Counted from the stretch's first letter, positions 1 through 9,626 are shown. The stretch: 64,000 nucleotides of DNA from JAAYTD01 sp964472015 (GCA_964472015.1 CAYYIP010000009.1:22465-86464), one strand, 5' to 3'. Notes: generated by a model not told the origin, from the letters alone. A program made the numbers and translations.

Positions 1-146
1 AAATTATCTGTTATTTTTTCGTTTAAACAATTTACTTCATAACGTTCTTTATAAAAATTAAGTTTCTCTTCAATATTTTTAAAATTTTTTGCATATAAAT
101 TATATATAAAAGAAAATACAAATAATATCAAGAAAAAAACCTTCAT
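1..146 (-). CDS. Secreted protein, N-terminal fragment (runs off window)
   Basis: The minus strand starts with ATG at 146 and stays open for 48 codons to the window edge. The fragment begins with Lys followed by a hydrophobic stretch (VFFLILFVFSFIYNLYA) that looks like a signal peptide ending after about residue 19. A short mixed-charge segment with one Cys follows. Nothing can be said about function because the body of the protein lies outside the window. It is divergent to the NlpC/P60 gene at 467. Confidence 0.5.
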   Translation of the reverse strand, partial: MKVFFLILFVFSFIYNLYAKNFKNIEEKLNFYKERYEVNCLNEKITDN

Positions 147-466
147 TATAAATACCTTTAATTTATTAATATCAACCTTGTTAATTTTTTTATTATATAT
201 ATATATTATAAAAAAGATTTCATTTTTTTTATAATATATTCAATTTTTAATTTCTTTCAAAAAATAAGTAAAATATAAAGCTAATTTTATTAGAAAAAAT
301 TATAAAATCAAATAAAAAAATAATAATTTTTAAAATAAAAATTTGTTTTTATTCAAAAAATTATTATTTTGCAATTGTGATATGTGTAAAATTTTACACA
401 AAACTTATTGAAAATGATTTTTTTTGACTTTTGTTCTTAGAATTACATAAGATTTTTTAATTATTT
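147..466. other. Divergent intergenic region
   Basis: About 320 bases of very AT-rich sequence lie between two divergent genes for exported proteins. No ORF or RNA gene is visible. It holds a perfect 18-bp palindrome at 383-400. It also holds a weak promoter-like pair on the plus strand: TTTG at 342-345 and TTATTTTG at 364-371, two bases closer together than in the best promoters of this window. Both are listed separately or in the findings. Confidence 0.5.
383..400. promoter_or_regulatory. 18-bp perfect palindrome upstream of NlpC/P60 gene
   Basis: TGTGTAAAA followed directly by TTTTACACA forms a perfect inverted repeat with no spacer, about 67 bases ahead of the start codon at 467 and just downstream of a weak promoter-like pair. 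The symmetry would suit a dimeric repressor operator, and there is no T-run that would make it a terminator. In sequence this AT-rich, chance palindromes of this length are possible, so the functional reading is inference. Confidence 0.3.
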
Positions 467-1462
467 ATGAAAACACAACCAAATAAAAAAATATATAAAA
501 CAAGACTAATAACCATCTTTACAATAATACTATTAACTTTTATTTTTGTTTCAAGTAGTACAGAAATATTTGCTGCAAAAAGAAAAAAAAGAAGTAAACG
601 TAAAGTAACAAGATTATACAATAAAAAGAAAACTAAAGCAGAAGCAATAGAAATATTAAAAAGTTCAGAAGAAGTTTCTGAATTAGCAGGTTTAGAAGCA
701 ACAAAAGCAAGAAATTCAACTGCATATATAGATGTTAATTTAGATACAATATCACACCGACCTATTGATTCTGTTATTATAAATAATAATAGTAATAGTA
801 ACAAAACATCTAACTTAAATACGACATCTATAAAAACACATTCAGACATTGAATTATTAAAACATTATATAAATACAGAAAATGAAGAAGGCGAAGAAGG
901 CGAAAATATAGAAGAATTAGAAGCGGAAGATGATGTTGAAATAAATATAGATGATTTCCGTTCAATATGGTTATTGTCAATGGGGTGCAATGATAATGAA
1001 AATGAAAAAACGTCTTTTGGCCAAAGTAAATCACAACTTATGTCCTTAATAATGAATTGGTTTGGTATTCCTTATAAATTTGGTGGTCGTACATCATCGG
1101 GGATTGATTGTTCTGCTTGGGTACAAGAAATATTTTACGAATCATGTAATGCACTATTACCACGTACTGCAAGAGAACAAGTACTAATTGGACGAAAAGT
1201 AAAACGCGAAAAATTAGAATTAGGTGACCTAGTTTTTTTCCATACTTATTCAAGACGATTTGCATCCCACGTAGGAATTTATCTCGGCGATAATTTATTT
1301 GCTCATGCAAGTTCACATAAAGGAGTTACAGTTTCATCTTTAGAATCAACGTTTTACAATAATAGATTCATTTGTGGTCGAAGATTAAGTACAGTAGATA
1401 TAGATAATTATAAAATAGCCTCGTCTGATAAAATAACAACTAATTCCCAAAAAGAATTTTAA
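467..1462 (+). CDS. Secreted NlpC/P60 family peptidoglycan hydrolase
   Basis: A 331-residue exported protein. An N-terminal signal peptide (about residues 10-36, ending in an FAA site) is followed by a very basic Lys/Arg patch, a long Asn/Ser/Glu-rich low-complexity linker with an acidic segment near residues 138-163, and a C-terminal NlpC/P60 domain from about residue 185. The expected catalytic residues are visible: Cys215 in GIDCSAW, His268 in ASHVGIY and His280 in FAHAS, with the LGDLVFF motif between. Such enzymes are cell-wall endopeptidases that cut stem peptides, usually gamma-D-Glu to diamino acid bonds. The basic and acidic linker could bind wall or envelope polymers (inference). 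A hairpin terminator follows at 1496-1526. Confidence 0.88.
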   Translation: MKTQPNKKIYKTRLITIFTIILLTFIFVSSSTEIFAAKRKKRSKRKVTRLYNKKKTKAEAIEILKSSEEVSELAGLEATKARNSTAYIDVNLDTISHRPIDSVIINNNSNSNKTSNLNTTSIKTHSDIELLKHYINTENEEGEEGENIEELEAEDDVEINIDDFRSIWLLSMGCNDNENEKTSFGQSKSQLMSLIMNWFGIPYKFGGRTSSGIDCSAWVQEIFYESCNALLPRTAREQVLIGRKVKREKLELGDLVFFHTYSRRFASHVGIYLGDNLFAHASSHKGVTVSSLESTFYNNRFICGRRLSTVDIDNYKIASSDKITTNSQKEF

Positions 1463-1495
1463 TAAAGTAAATAAAATATATATAATATATTAAAT

Positions 1496-1526
1496 AAAAG
1501 GCAGACTTTTTAGCTGCCTTTTGTTG
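1496..1526 (+). terminator. Rho-independent terminator after NlpC/P60 gene
   Basis: AAAAGGCAG (1496-1504) pairs with CTGCCTTTT (1514-1522) around a nine-base loop, followed by a T-rich tract. It lies 34 bases after the stop codon and before purB, so purB is probably transcribed separately. Confidence 0.8.
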
Positions 1527-1565
1527 TTTTTAAAAATTAAAAATTAAATATAAAGGCAAAAAATT

Positions 1566-2861
1566 ATGATAAAAAGATATTCACGTCCTGCAATGGTTAA
1601 TATATGGTCAGATAAAAATAAATATAAATTATGGTTACAAGTAGAAATACTAGCCTGTGAAGCACAAGCTAATCTTGGCTTAGTACCTCATGATGCTCTT
1701 GAAATTATAAAAAAGAAAGCTAAAGTAGATGTTGCAAGAATCGAAGAAATTGAACAAAAAACAAAACATGATGTAATAGCATTTATAACTAGTATTGAAG
1801 AATATGTAGGCGAAGCATCACGTTTTATCCATTTAGGAATGACTTCAAGTGATGTATTAGATACAGCGTTAGCAGTACAAATTAAACAATCAGGGGAAAT
1901 AATTCTTGAAGGAATGAATAAATTATCAGAAGTGCTAAAAAGACGTGCTATTGAACATAAACAAACAATTTGTATAGGACGTAGTCATGGTATACATGCA
2001 GAACCAATTACATTTGGACTGAAATTTGCCCTATGGTATGAAGAATGTAAACGAAATATAAAACGTATAGAAAATGCTTTAAAAGACACAAGTGTAGGAA
2101 TGATAAGTGGAGCTGTTGGAACTTATGAACATTTATCACCAGAAGTAGAAAAATATGTATGTAAAAATTTAGAATTAGAACCAGCTACTATATCCACACA
2201 AGTCGTACAACGAGATGCTCATGCAACATTTATATCTGCTCTTGCAATTGCATCAACTTTATTAGAAAAAATTACTACTGAAATTAGACATCTACAAAGA
2301 ACAGAAGTTCTTGAAGCAGAAGAATATTTTTCACCCGGTCAAAAAGGTAGTAGTGCTATGCCACATAAACGTAATCCTATAGGCTCTGAAAATATTTGTG
2401 GGCAATCACGTTTATTACGTTCTTATTCTATTGCTGCTTTAGAAAATAATATATTATGGCATGAAAGAGATATATCTCATTCAAGTGTCGAAAGAATTAT
2501 TTTGCCGGATGCTACTGTTACTTTTGATTATATATTAAATAGAACCATAAATATAGTAGATAATCTAATTATTTATCCTGAACGTATGAAACAAAATATG
2601 GATATTACAAAAGGATTATACGCATCACAAAAAGTTTTATTAAAACTTATAAATAAAGGATTAAAACGACAAGAAGCATATGAAAATGTTCAAAAATCTG
2701 CAATGCGTACTTGGAATGAACAAATACCTTTTTTACAATCTCTATTAGAAAATCCAAGTATTATGCAACACCTAACAAAAAAAGAAATAGAAACGCTATT
2801 TTCTTTTGAAGAAATATTCAAAAATGTAGACTATATTTTTAAAAGATGCGAAATAAAATAG
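1566..2861 (+). CDS. purB: Adenylosuccinate lyase
   Basis: A 431-residue member of the fumarase/aspartase superfamily. PurB cleaves SAICAR to AICAR and adenylosuccinate to AMP, releasing fumarate, in purine synthesis. The family signature GSSAMPHKRNPIGSE is intact, as are the upstream GMTSSDVLDT and GRSHGIHAEP motifs that carry active-site Ser/Thr and His residues. Length matches the short bacterial PurB class (about 430 residues). The other lyase of the superfamily here, at 53588, has the aspartase-type GSSIMPGKVNP signature instead. No other purine gene is nearby. The ATG at 1566 is the only good start; no strong Shine-Dalgarno sequence is seen. Confidence 0.96.
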   Translation: MIKRYSRPAMVNIWSDKNKYKLWLQVEILACEAQANLGLVPHDALEIIKKKAKVDVARIEEIEQKTKHDVIAFITSIEEYVGEASRFIHLGMTSSDVLDTALAVQIKQSGEIILEGMNKLSEVLKRRAIEHKQTICIGRSHGIHAEPITFGLKFALWYEECKRNIKRIENALKDTSVGMISGAVGTYEHLSPEVEKYVCKNLELEPATISTQVVQRDAHATFISALAIASTLLEKITTEIRHLQRTEVLEAEEYFSPGQKGSSAMPHKRNPIGSENICGQSRLLRSYSIAALENNILWHERDISHSSVERIILPDATVTFDYILNRTINIVDNLIIYPERMKQNMDITKGLYASQKVLLKLINKGLKRQEAYENVQKSAMRTWNEQIPFLQSLLENPSIMQHLTKKEIETLFSFEEIFKNVDYIFKRCEIK

Positions 2862-2895
2862 AATTTATTAAGATTATTTATAAAAAGTAATAAGG

Positions 2896-2923
2896 AAAAA
2901 AGAGCTGAATTCAGCTCTTTTTA
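2896..2923. terminator. Bidirectional terminator between purB and the Dna2-like gene
   Basis: A perfect palindrome AGAGCTGAATTCAGCTCT at 2901-2918 is flanked by A-run and T-run. It sits between the convergent ends of purB (2861) and the minus-strand helicase gene (2929) and can terminate both. Confidence 0.85.
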
Positions 2924-2928
2924 TTATT

Positions 2929-5900
2929 TTATTTAGTTTCTATTAACTCTATTAATTTTCTATAAACTTGTTTTTTACTAAGTAATTCTCTATTTCCTAA
3001 TAATATAAATTGTTCTCTTGCCCTAGAAATAACAACATTAAGTTTTCTATCAACTTCTATTCCATCAATAATTTTAGTAACAGATAGTAAGTCTAATAAA
3101 AAACTATTATTTGTTGCTGTTGAATATATAATTATATCTCTTTCTGAACCTTGAAATCGTTCAACAGTATCAACAGTTATTTTATTCTTTTGCTCTGCTG
3201 TTAAGCGCTTATATATTTCATTACATTGTAAACGCCAAGGTGAAATAACACCAATGGTTTTCTTTTCTAATAATTCATTAAATTCTATACTATTTATCAA
3301 ATTAATAACAATATCTACTTCTTGCATATTTACTTTAGATACATATTTTTCAATTTCTGTATTAATAAATACATTTTTTAAATTATTCTTTACTACATCA
3401 GTTCGTTTTTTTAATCTATTTTTATAAAATAATGTATTACATAATTTCATTACATTCATAGACATACGACTTTGCTCAGTTAATAAACCATATACATTCC
3501 AACTATTCTTTTTAGATAATCTAAGCAATCTTTCAAATAAAGAATCTTTTAAATTATTAAACTCTATAGAATTCAAAGTTGCATCTTCTATCATAAGTTC
3601 TTTATCTGATACAGTAGAAATAGGCGGTAACTGTTTTTCATCACCTATCATAATAAAACGATTTACCTTAGACAATAACCCAACAATTTGAACTTCTAAT
3701 ATTTGTGTTGCTTCATCAATAATAATTGTATCAAATTTTTTTAATTCAAATATTTCATCAGTCTTGTTTGCAGTAGCAACAGTAGAAACAAAAACTCTTG
3801 TATTTCTTATTTTATCATCCAATTGATCATAAGGAATAAAACATATCAAATTTTCCTTATAGTTACTTACTCTATCATGCCCTAATTTAATAAAAGGAAA
3901 ATCATTACTAATTTTCAATAATGCAGAACAAATTTCATCCACCGCCCTATTAGTATTTGCTAGTAATAAAATATTTTCATCTGTTTTTTCTATTAATACT
4001 TTTACTAGATACCTTAATATAAAAGAAGTTTTCCCTGTCCCCGGTGGTCCTTGAATAAGAAAATAATTTTTTGAACCTATAGCCTTTTTTATAATAATCT
4101 TTTTCTCTTCATCCAAATCTTGTATATTATTTATATAATCATTAATTTCATCATTATAACAAATATTTGCTTCTTTCAATCCTAAAATATAATCTTTATT
4201 ATCAAAAATATTAAATATAAAATTATTTAAAGAATTATATAAAGCAGAATTAGCCGATTCCATATAATCTTTTTCAATACACCAAAGATTTTTAGATAAA
4301 GAAGCTTTTTGAATAAATTTATTACGCAAACTAACTTCTATTGTTGTCTCTGTTATTGCTACAATAACACCTCTTAAAAGTTGCTTTTCACTAACTAAAT
4401 TTATATCATCCGTTTCATTAATAAAAATTTTTTGAGGATATATTCTACAAATATCCCCAACCCTAAATATAGAAAATTTATCATTAGAACTTTTTTTAAA
4501 TTTAAGATGCAATTGTTCGAAATCACTTTCCTCTGGTGAAAATGTTAAATCAGATATAATAGAAAGATTTTGTTGTTTTTCTTCAAATGCAGTCAACCAA
4601 AAAGATGAAATTGAATCCGTTCTATTTTGTCTATCAGAATAATATCCAACCTTATTAGAAAATATTTCCTTTGTAATAAAAGCTACTTGTTCAGTAAAAT
4701 ATCTTTTTTCTATGTCTGATAATCTATTCAATTTTATATAAAAACTTTCAATATCATTTTTTAAAAATTTAGACATAGAATTCATCTGTTCTGCATTGAA
4801 ACATTCATTAAATATAGAAGTATTTTTTAAAGATAATTCACGATAATATGCAACTATCCAATTTCTATTATTAATAATATCCCTATGTACAAATTCATTA
4901 TCATCAATAATACAACGAAGTTTATTATCTATAGCAGTATTAGCATACAAAATAGAAGAATTACCTTTCCTATTTTTATATGTAGCTCTTAATAAAATAT
5001 TATAACATACAATTTGTATATAATGATTAATCCAAAGTGGTAAAAATAAAGTCTGATTTTCTAATTCATTTAAACCTACATTAACCTGTATAGTTGAAGT
5101 AGGCGGTTTACCAGATTTTAATTCAACAACATTAATATTTTTTTCTTTATCTATAGTCATTAAATCAAGACGGCCCTGCAATCCATATTTATAAGACATA
5201 AAAGTTGGCTCTATATAATTTTCAGTAGAAGAATAATTTTTAATTATTATATCATAAAGCATTTTAAAAATTGAAAAAAAATATGAACGCCATGATCTTA
5301 TAAATTTAACAATACTATTTTCTTCTTTTATAATAGAATTACTAATAAATGCATTTTGTACAACAAGAAAAGAAAGAGAATGTTTATTAATACTAATAGA
5401 TAAAGCATGATTAAAATCACAGTCTTTATTTTCAAGTAATATATCAAACAATTCATTTACAATATTACCTTTTAAAAATAAATCATTCGTTGATAAACTA
5501 ATAAATTTTTTTATAATAGGAATAATTGGGCTCTCAATACCTTTATTAAAACATAAACAAATTTCTGTAACATCTATAAGAAAATCAGGTTCAAGCACAG
5601 CTATAGTCTTTGAAGTTACTAAATAACAGTAAGAAAGTTTATCTTCAGATTGCTCTATTTCTTTATATAAAGATTCATATATTATATGTGATTTTCTTAA
5701 TAAAATATCTAATTCTATTTTTTTTAAATTAAAAAATAATATATTAGAATATTTCCACGCCATTATTAACATATTATTTACCGATTTAGATAATATAATA
5801 TTAACCTTATTAGCTTCTTCATCTATACAAGTCAATATACTAAAATCTTCATATTCAGTTCTTTTTATAAATAAAACTTTAAAAAAATCTATTAACCCAT

Positions 5901-6348
5901 TTTCTAAATTATTATCTTCTTCTAATAAAAAATCAGTTTTAACTTCTTGATAAATACTTTCTTCTTCTAATAATTCTATTGGAATTTCAAAATTAGTTAT
6001 GTAATTTATTAAATAACACAAGTTATCTTTATAAAAGTTAACTTGTAATTCGGTAGGACTAAAAGTATTGTTTTTTAATATATATTTACGAATAGTTTTA
6101 AATTTTATAAATTTAGATTTTATATCTTTAGATATATTATACTTACTAATCACAGTAAGAAGTTTAGCATAATCAGTAAAAAAAGTACTATTGCTTTCTA
6201 ATAATATATCAAAAAAAATGTTCTGTTGCTCCCACAATTTACAAAATTTACTTCTTATAGATTCACTACTAACTTTTATACTATAAATATTTGCATATAT
6301 ATCATTTACTTTTTCTTCAAAACTTGTTAAATCTTTATTATTTGTCAT
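2929..6348 (-). CDS. Dna2-like PD-(D/E)XK nuclease fused to SF1 helicase
   Basis: A 1139-residue protein with two recognisable modules. Residues about 385-450 carry a PD-(D/E)XK nuclease core: GLQGRLD with Asp395, then VVELKSGK with Glu409 and Lys411, followed by Gln/Tyr-containing helices (QIVCYN). The C-terminal half is an SF1B Upf1/Dna2-type helicase: Walker A GPPGTGKT at 767-774, Walker B DEAT at 878-881, GDEKQLPP at 902-909, VERFQGSERD around 1062-1071 and the arginine finger segment NVVISRAR at 1104-1111. The N-terminal 350 residues are of unclear fold; the EPDFLIDVTEI segment near 253-263 resembles a motif of Dna2-like proteins. I see no four-Cys iron-sulfur cluster around the nuclease. 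It starts three bases after bioD ends, so it is probably co-transcribed with the biotin genes. The likely role is processing DNA or RNA-DNA ends; a defence role is possible but unproven. Confidence 0.85.
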   Translation of the reverse strand: MTNNKDLTSFEEKVNDIYANIYSIKVSSESIRSKFCKLWEQQNIFFDILLESNSTFFTDYAKLLTVISKYNISKDIKSKFIKFKTIRKYILKNNTFSPTELQVNFYKDNLCYLINYITNFEIPIELLEEESIYQEVKTDFLLEEDNNLENGLIDFFKVLFIKRTEYEDFSILTCIDEEANKVNIILSKSVNNMLIMAWKYSNILFFNLKKIELDILLRKSHIIYESLYKEIEQSEDKLSYCYLVTSKTIAVLEPDFLIDVTEICLCFNKGIESPIIPIIKKFISLSTNDLFLKGNIVNELFDILLENKDCDFNHALSISINKHSLSFLVVQNAFISNSIIKEENSIVKFIRSWRSYFFSIFKMLYDIIIKNYSSTENYIEPTFMSYKYGLQGRLDLMTIDKEKNINVVELKSGKPPTSTIQVNVGLNELENQTLFLPLWINHYIQIVCYNILLRATYKNRKGNSSILYANTAIDNKLRCIIDDNEFVHRDIINNRNWIVAYYRELSLKNTSIFNECFNAEQMNSMSKFLKNDIESFYIKLNRLSDIEKRYFTEQVAFITKEIFSNKVGYYSDRQNRTDSISSFWLTAFEEKQQNLSIISDLTFSPEESDFEQLHLKFKKSSNDKFSIFRVGDICRIYPQKIFINETDDINLVSEKQLLRGVIVAITETTIEVSLRNKFIQKASLSKNLWCIEKDYMESANSALYNSLNNFIFNIFDNKDYILGLKEANICYNDEINDYINNIQDLDEEKKIIIKKAIGSKNYFLIQGPPGTGKTSFILRYLVKVLIEKTDENILLLANTNRAVDEICSALLKISNDFPFIKLGHDRVSNYKENLICFIPYDQLDDKIRNTRVFVSTVATANKTDEIFELKKFDTIIIDEATQILEVQIVGLLSKVNRFIMIGDEKQLPPISTVSDKELMIEDATLNSIEFNNLKDSLFERLLRLSKKNSWNVYGLLTEQSRMSMNVMKLCNTLFYKNRLKKRTDVVKNNLKNVFINTEIEKYVSKVNMQEVDIVINLINSIEFNELLEKKTIGVISPWRLQCNEIYKRLTAEQKNKITVDTVERFQGSERDIIIYSTATNNSFLLDLLSVTKIIDGIEVDRKLNVVISRAREQFILLGNRELLSKKQVYRKLIELIETK

Positions 6349-6351
6349 AAA

Positions 6352-6996
6352 CTATAAAATAGGTAATCTGAGTAATTTTGTTATAAAAAAATCTCGTTCT
6401 ATGTATTTTTTTATAAAATTAAAATTATCTTCCTTTATAAATTCATCATTTTTATTTTCATTATAATCATTAAAAATAACCATTTCTAATTTTATATTAT
6501 ATTTCTTTATAACTTCAAAATTTAAAAGTGTTTGACTTAATGCACCTAATTTTCCAGAAGTAACAAGTATTAAAGGATATTTCTTTTCTACAATATAATC
6601 TAATATATAATAATTTTCAAAAATAGGAACCATTAATCCACCAGCCCCTTCAATTAAAACACGTTCATATCTGTTTATAAGAATATTAGTAGCATCACTT
6701 ATTTGTTTTAAATCTATATTATAGTTATCTATTTTAGCAGCAAGATGCGGTGAACAAGGATATGAAAGTATTATAGGCATAGTAATGCGTTCTTTATCTT
6801 CTATTGTATATCCAATCCCCATAATTTTCCTATGAATATCAATATCTTCTGAGTATCCAATATTCCCTGTTTGTATAAATTTTTGAGTAATTGTTTTATA
6901 TCCTTCGGACATCCATAAACTTGCAAGATAACCAGTAGCATAACTCTTCCCTATATTTGTATCAATTCCAGTTACAAAATAAACTTTATTCTCCAT
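6352..6996 (-). CDS. bioD: Dethiobiotin synthetase
   Basis: A 214-residue P-loop enzyme that uses ATP and CO2 to close the ureido ring of dethiobiotin from 7,8-diaminopelargonate. The family P-loop TGIDTNIGKSYATG is at the N-terminus, and the substrate/phosphate-binding EGAGGLMVPI segment lies near residue 116. Length is typical (about 215-230). It is the last biotin gene of the operon, two bases from bioC and three bases ahead of the nuclease-helicase gene. Confidence 0.95.
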   Translation of the reverse strand: MENKVYFVTGIDTNIGKSYATGYLASLWMSEGYKTITQKFIQTGNIGYSEDIDIHRKIMGIGYTIEDKERITMPIILSYPCSPHLAAKIDNYNIDLKQISDATNILINRYERVLIEGAGGLMVPIFENYYILDYIVEKKYPLILVTSGKLGALSQTLLNFEVIKKYNIKLEMVIFNDYNENKNDEFIKEDNFNFIKKYIERDFFITKLLRLPIL

Positions 6997-6998
6997 AA

Positions 6999-7763
6999 TT
7001 ATCTCTTCTTCTTTGCAATAATAAAAATTGGATGATATGTTAATAATACTTTATCATTAAACTTATAATCATATAATTTAAAAAAATTAAAAATATCACT
7101 TTTTAACCACATCTTATTATTATAAGCGTTAACACCCGTTTTTTTACAATGCAATAATACATCCAATGGCATATCAAAATATAAAGTATAAATATCTTCT
7201 TTTATTAAACTTATATGAAATTTTTTATCTAACATATCTTTTAATTCATTAATATTACGATAAACTAATGTATCAGTCTCTATTAAATGTCTAAATTCCT
7301 TAAAATGAGTCTTTCCAAACGTAGTTAAAATTAATAAACCATTTTCACTCAATGCATTATAACATTTTTGGAAAAAATTTGGTAAATTTTCAAACCATTG
7401 TATAGTAGAAGTAGAAATAATTACATCTATATAATTCCCAAAATTTAATTTTTCTGCATCACCAATTATAAAATCAACATTAATATTAAATTTTTCAAAT
7501 AATATTTTATTATAATAATTCTTAACTCCTTCACAAATATCATTTAATAATAAATAATTCGGATTAAATAACTCTATTAAATTATTTGTTAATAAGCCAG
7601 TTCCACAACCAATTTCTAAAACTTTACTTACTTTATTATCTAAATTAAGGTCTTTTATATCACGAACAAGCCTATTTATTATATTTTTTTGAATTACTGC
7701 CTCTTTATTATAAGTTTTTAAAGATTTCGTAAAACGTTGTATTATCAATTGTTTATCAATCAT
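6999..7763 (-). CDS. bioC: Malonyl-[ACP] O-methyltransferase
   Basis: A 254-residue SAM-dependent methyltransferase. The binding motif VLEIGCGTGLLTN is near residue 48, and the acidic VDFIIGDAEKLNF and STSTIQWFENL segments fit BioC rather than a generic methyltransferase. BioC methylates the free carboxyl of malonyl-ACP so that the fatty-acid machinery can extend it to pimeloyl-ACP methyl ester. Its gene sits directly between bioG, whose product removes the methyl, and bioD, which supports the assignment. Confidence 0.92.
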   Translation of the reverse strand: MIDKQLIIQRFTKSLKTYNKEAVIQKNIINRLVRDIKDLNLDNKVSKVLEIGCGTGLLTNNLIELFNPNYLLLNDICEGVKNYYNKILFEKFNINVDFIIGDAEKLNFGNYIDVIISTSTIQWFENLPNFFQKCYNALSENGLLILTTFGKTHFKEFRHLIETDTLVYRNINELKDMLDKKFHISLIKEDIYTLYFDMPLDVLLHCKKTGVNAYNNKMWLKSDIFNFFKLYDYKFNDKVLLTYHPIFIIAKKKR

Positions 7764-7784
7764 ATTTTTCTAAAAAATCAAATT

Positions 7785-8438
7785 CTAAGCAATATCTAAA
7801 ACTATTTTCTGTAATAACTCTAAATCGTAATGTGCTACATCAACTATAATCTTATAAGTACTTTCATTCCAAGCATTTTGCTGATTTTTAGGTAAAAAAA
7901 TCCTATCATTAATACCTATATAAGCTTTCTGCCAAAAAAAACTATCAACATTTTTATCAATATTTTCATTAATAAAAAATAATTCTTTTCTTAAATGCTC
8001 TATATCTACTTTCTCATTTTTTATGTTAAAATCCTCAAAAGCCGTTTTTGTATTGCACATACGGAATTGAAATTTTTTTAAATTTTGTTCATTCAAATTT
8101 TTCGCTGTATTTATAAATAATTGTTTATTAATTCCATATTCATTATCTATAGGATATGGAGTACCATTTATAGCTACTGTCTTATTTATTTTTTCAGTTT
8201 TATTATTACTAAAATAATAAGAAGCTGCCCAAACTCCTAACGACCATCCTATAATATTAATAGTTTTATATTTTAAAATTATATCTGTAAATAATTCTAA
8301 GTTACTATAATCATAGACAATCAACAAATCACATAGATTTGTTTTAAACTCTTTATATAATTTTGGTGTTGTAGACCACCCTGTAAAAATAATTATAAGC
8401 TCTTCTAAGTACTTATTTACAATAAAACTAGATTTCAT
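7785..8438 (-). CDS. bioG: Pimeloyl-[ACP] methyl ester esterase, BioG type
   Basis: A 217-residue alpha/beta hydrolase of the BioG (DUF452) family. The N-terminal FTGWSTTP motif and the nucleophile elbow GWSLGVW (Ser66) are present, and His203 near the C-terminus in VAHYDLE is a good triad candidate. BioG replaces BioH: it hydrolyses pimeloyl-ACP methyl ester to pimeloyl-ACP and so ends elongation. The position between bioF and bioC is the usual operon context. With both BioC and BioG present, this organism should make pimelate through disguised fatty-acid synthesis rather than through BioI or BioW. Confidence 0.9.
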   Translation of the reverse strand: MKSSFIVNKYLEELIIIFTGWSTTPKLYKEFKTNLCDLLIVYDYSNLELFTDIILKYKTINIIGWSLGVWAASYYFSNNKTEKINKTVAINGTPYPIDNEYGINKQLFINTAKNLNEQNLKKFQFRMCNTKTAFEDFNIKNEKVDIEHLRKELFFINENIDKNVDSFFWQKAYIGINDRIFLPKNQQNAWNESTYKIIVDVAHYDLELLQKIVLDIA

Positions 8439-8477
8439 TTAAACTATCTAAAACTTAATAATAAATATTTTTTAATA

Positions 8478-9626
8478 TTATATATATTTAATAATAGATT
8501 TTATTTCTTCAAAATTCATACTTGCATTTAATGAAAAACGTAATCTAGCAGTACCTTCCGGAACAGTCGGCGGTCTAACTGCTAATACATATATATTATG
8601 TTTTAATAAATCATTTGACTTTTCTATTGCTATTTTATTTTCTTTTACTATAACTGGAATTATTTGAGACTTAGAATTATTAACATATCCTTTATTTTTT
8701 ATTTCAGAATTAAAATATTCAGATAATTTATTTAATAATATACGTTTATCATTATAATTAATTAGATTATTCATAATAAAAAAAGTCCATAATATATTTA
8801 TTGGCGGTAAAGCAGTAGAAAAAATAAAAGATCGCATTTTATTTATTAAAAAATTACGTACTACCTCTTTACATACAACAAAAGCACCAACAGATGCTAT
8901 TGCTTTTCCAAAAGTTCCAACTAAAAAATCTATTTCTGAAATACATTCACACTCTTCTGCAACTCCTAATCCTTTTTTCCCAACAACACCTACTGCATGT
9001 GCCTCATCAACATATAATAAAATATTAGAATACCTATTTTTTATTTCAATTAATTTTAATATATCCGATTTGTCTCCATCCATGCTAAAAATACTCTCTG
9101 TAACAATAATAATTTGCTCATATAAATTATAATTATTTTTTATTATATCTTCTAAATGTTCATAGTCATTATGTCTATATCTAAAAAAATTACATCTACT
9201 TAAAATAATTCCATCTATAATACTAGCATGAACAAATTTATCTGCTACAATTAATGTTTTATTATTAGAAATAGCAGGAATAATACCAACATTCATATGA
9301 TACCCACTATTAAATATTAATGCAGCTTCAGAACAATATAAAGAACACAATAAATTTTCCAACTCTTCATATATTTTAATTTTTCCACCTAATAACCTTG
9401 AAGAAGAAGAAGTAAATGAATATTTATCTATATCTATATTTTTATAGAATTTATCTCGTAAAGAAACATCAATCCCTAATCCAAGATAATCATTAGAGGT
9501 AAAATTCAATAATAATTGACCTCCAATATCTACATATTTACCTCTATTTTCAGCAATAGGTAAAAAACGTAAATTAGAATTAATAGCAAGTTCATTAATA
9601 GTCCTTTGAAAATTACATAAACTCAT
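8478..9626 (-). CDS. bioF: 8-amino-7-oxononanoate synthase
   Basis: A PLP-dependent alpha-oxoamine synthase that condenses pimeloyl-ACP with alanine. Motifs seen are FTSNDYLGLG near the N-terminus, FNSGYHMN, the PLP-phosphate region VDEAHAVGVVGKKGLG and the Schiff-base lysine in VGTFGKAIASVGAF. I take the ATG at 9626 (MSLCNFQ) as the start, giving 382 residues. The frame can be extended to a TTG at 9656, but that would overlap bioA and adds residues not found in BioF proteins. Confidence 0.93.
   Translation of the reverse strand: MSLCNFQRTINELAINSNLRFLPIAENRGKYVDIGGQLLLNFTSNDYLGLGIDVSLRDKFYKNIDIDKYSFTSSSSRLLGGKIKIYEELENLLCSLYCSEAALIFNSGYHMNVGIIPAISNNKTLIVADKFVHASIIDGIILSRCNFFRYRHNDYEHLEDIIKNNYNLYEQIIIVTESIFSMDGDKSDILKLIEIKNRYSNILLYVDEAHAVGVVGKKGLGVAEECECISEIDFLVGTFGKAIASVGAFVVCKEVVRNFLINKMRSFIFSTALPPINILWTFFIMNNLINYNDKRILLNKLSEYFNSEIKNKGYVNNSKSQIIPVIVKENKIAIEKSNDLLKHNIYVLAVRPPTVPEGTARLRFSLNASMNFEEIKSIIKYI

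Noticed and set aside
457..849. Open frame on the minus strand opposite the NlpC/P60 gene, with hydrophobic stretches
   Set aside because: It is the antisense shadow of a well-supported NlpC/P60 coding frame; Leu-rich runs arise from AT-rich codons on the other strand.
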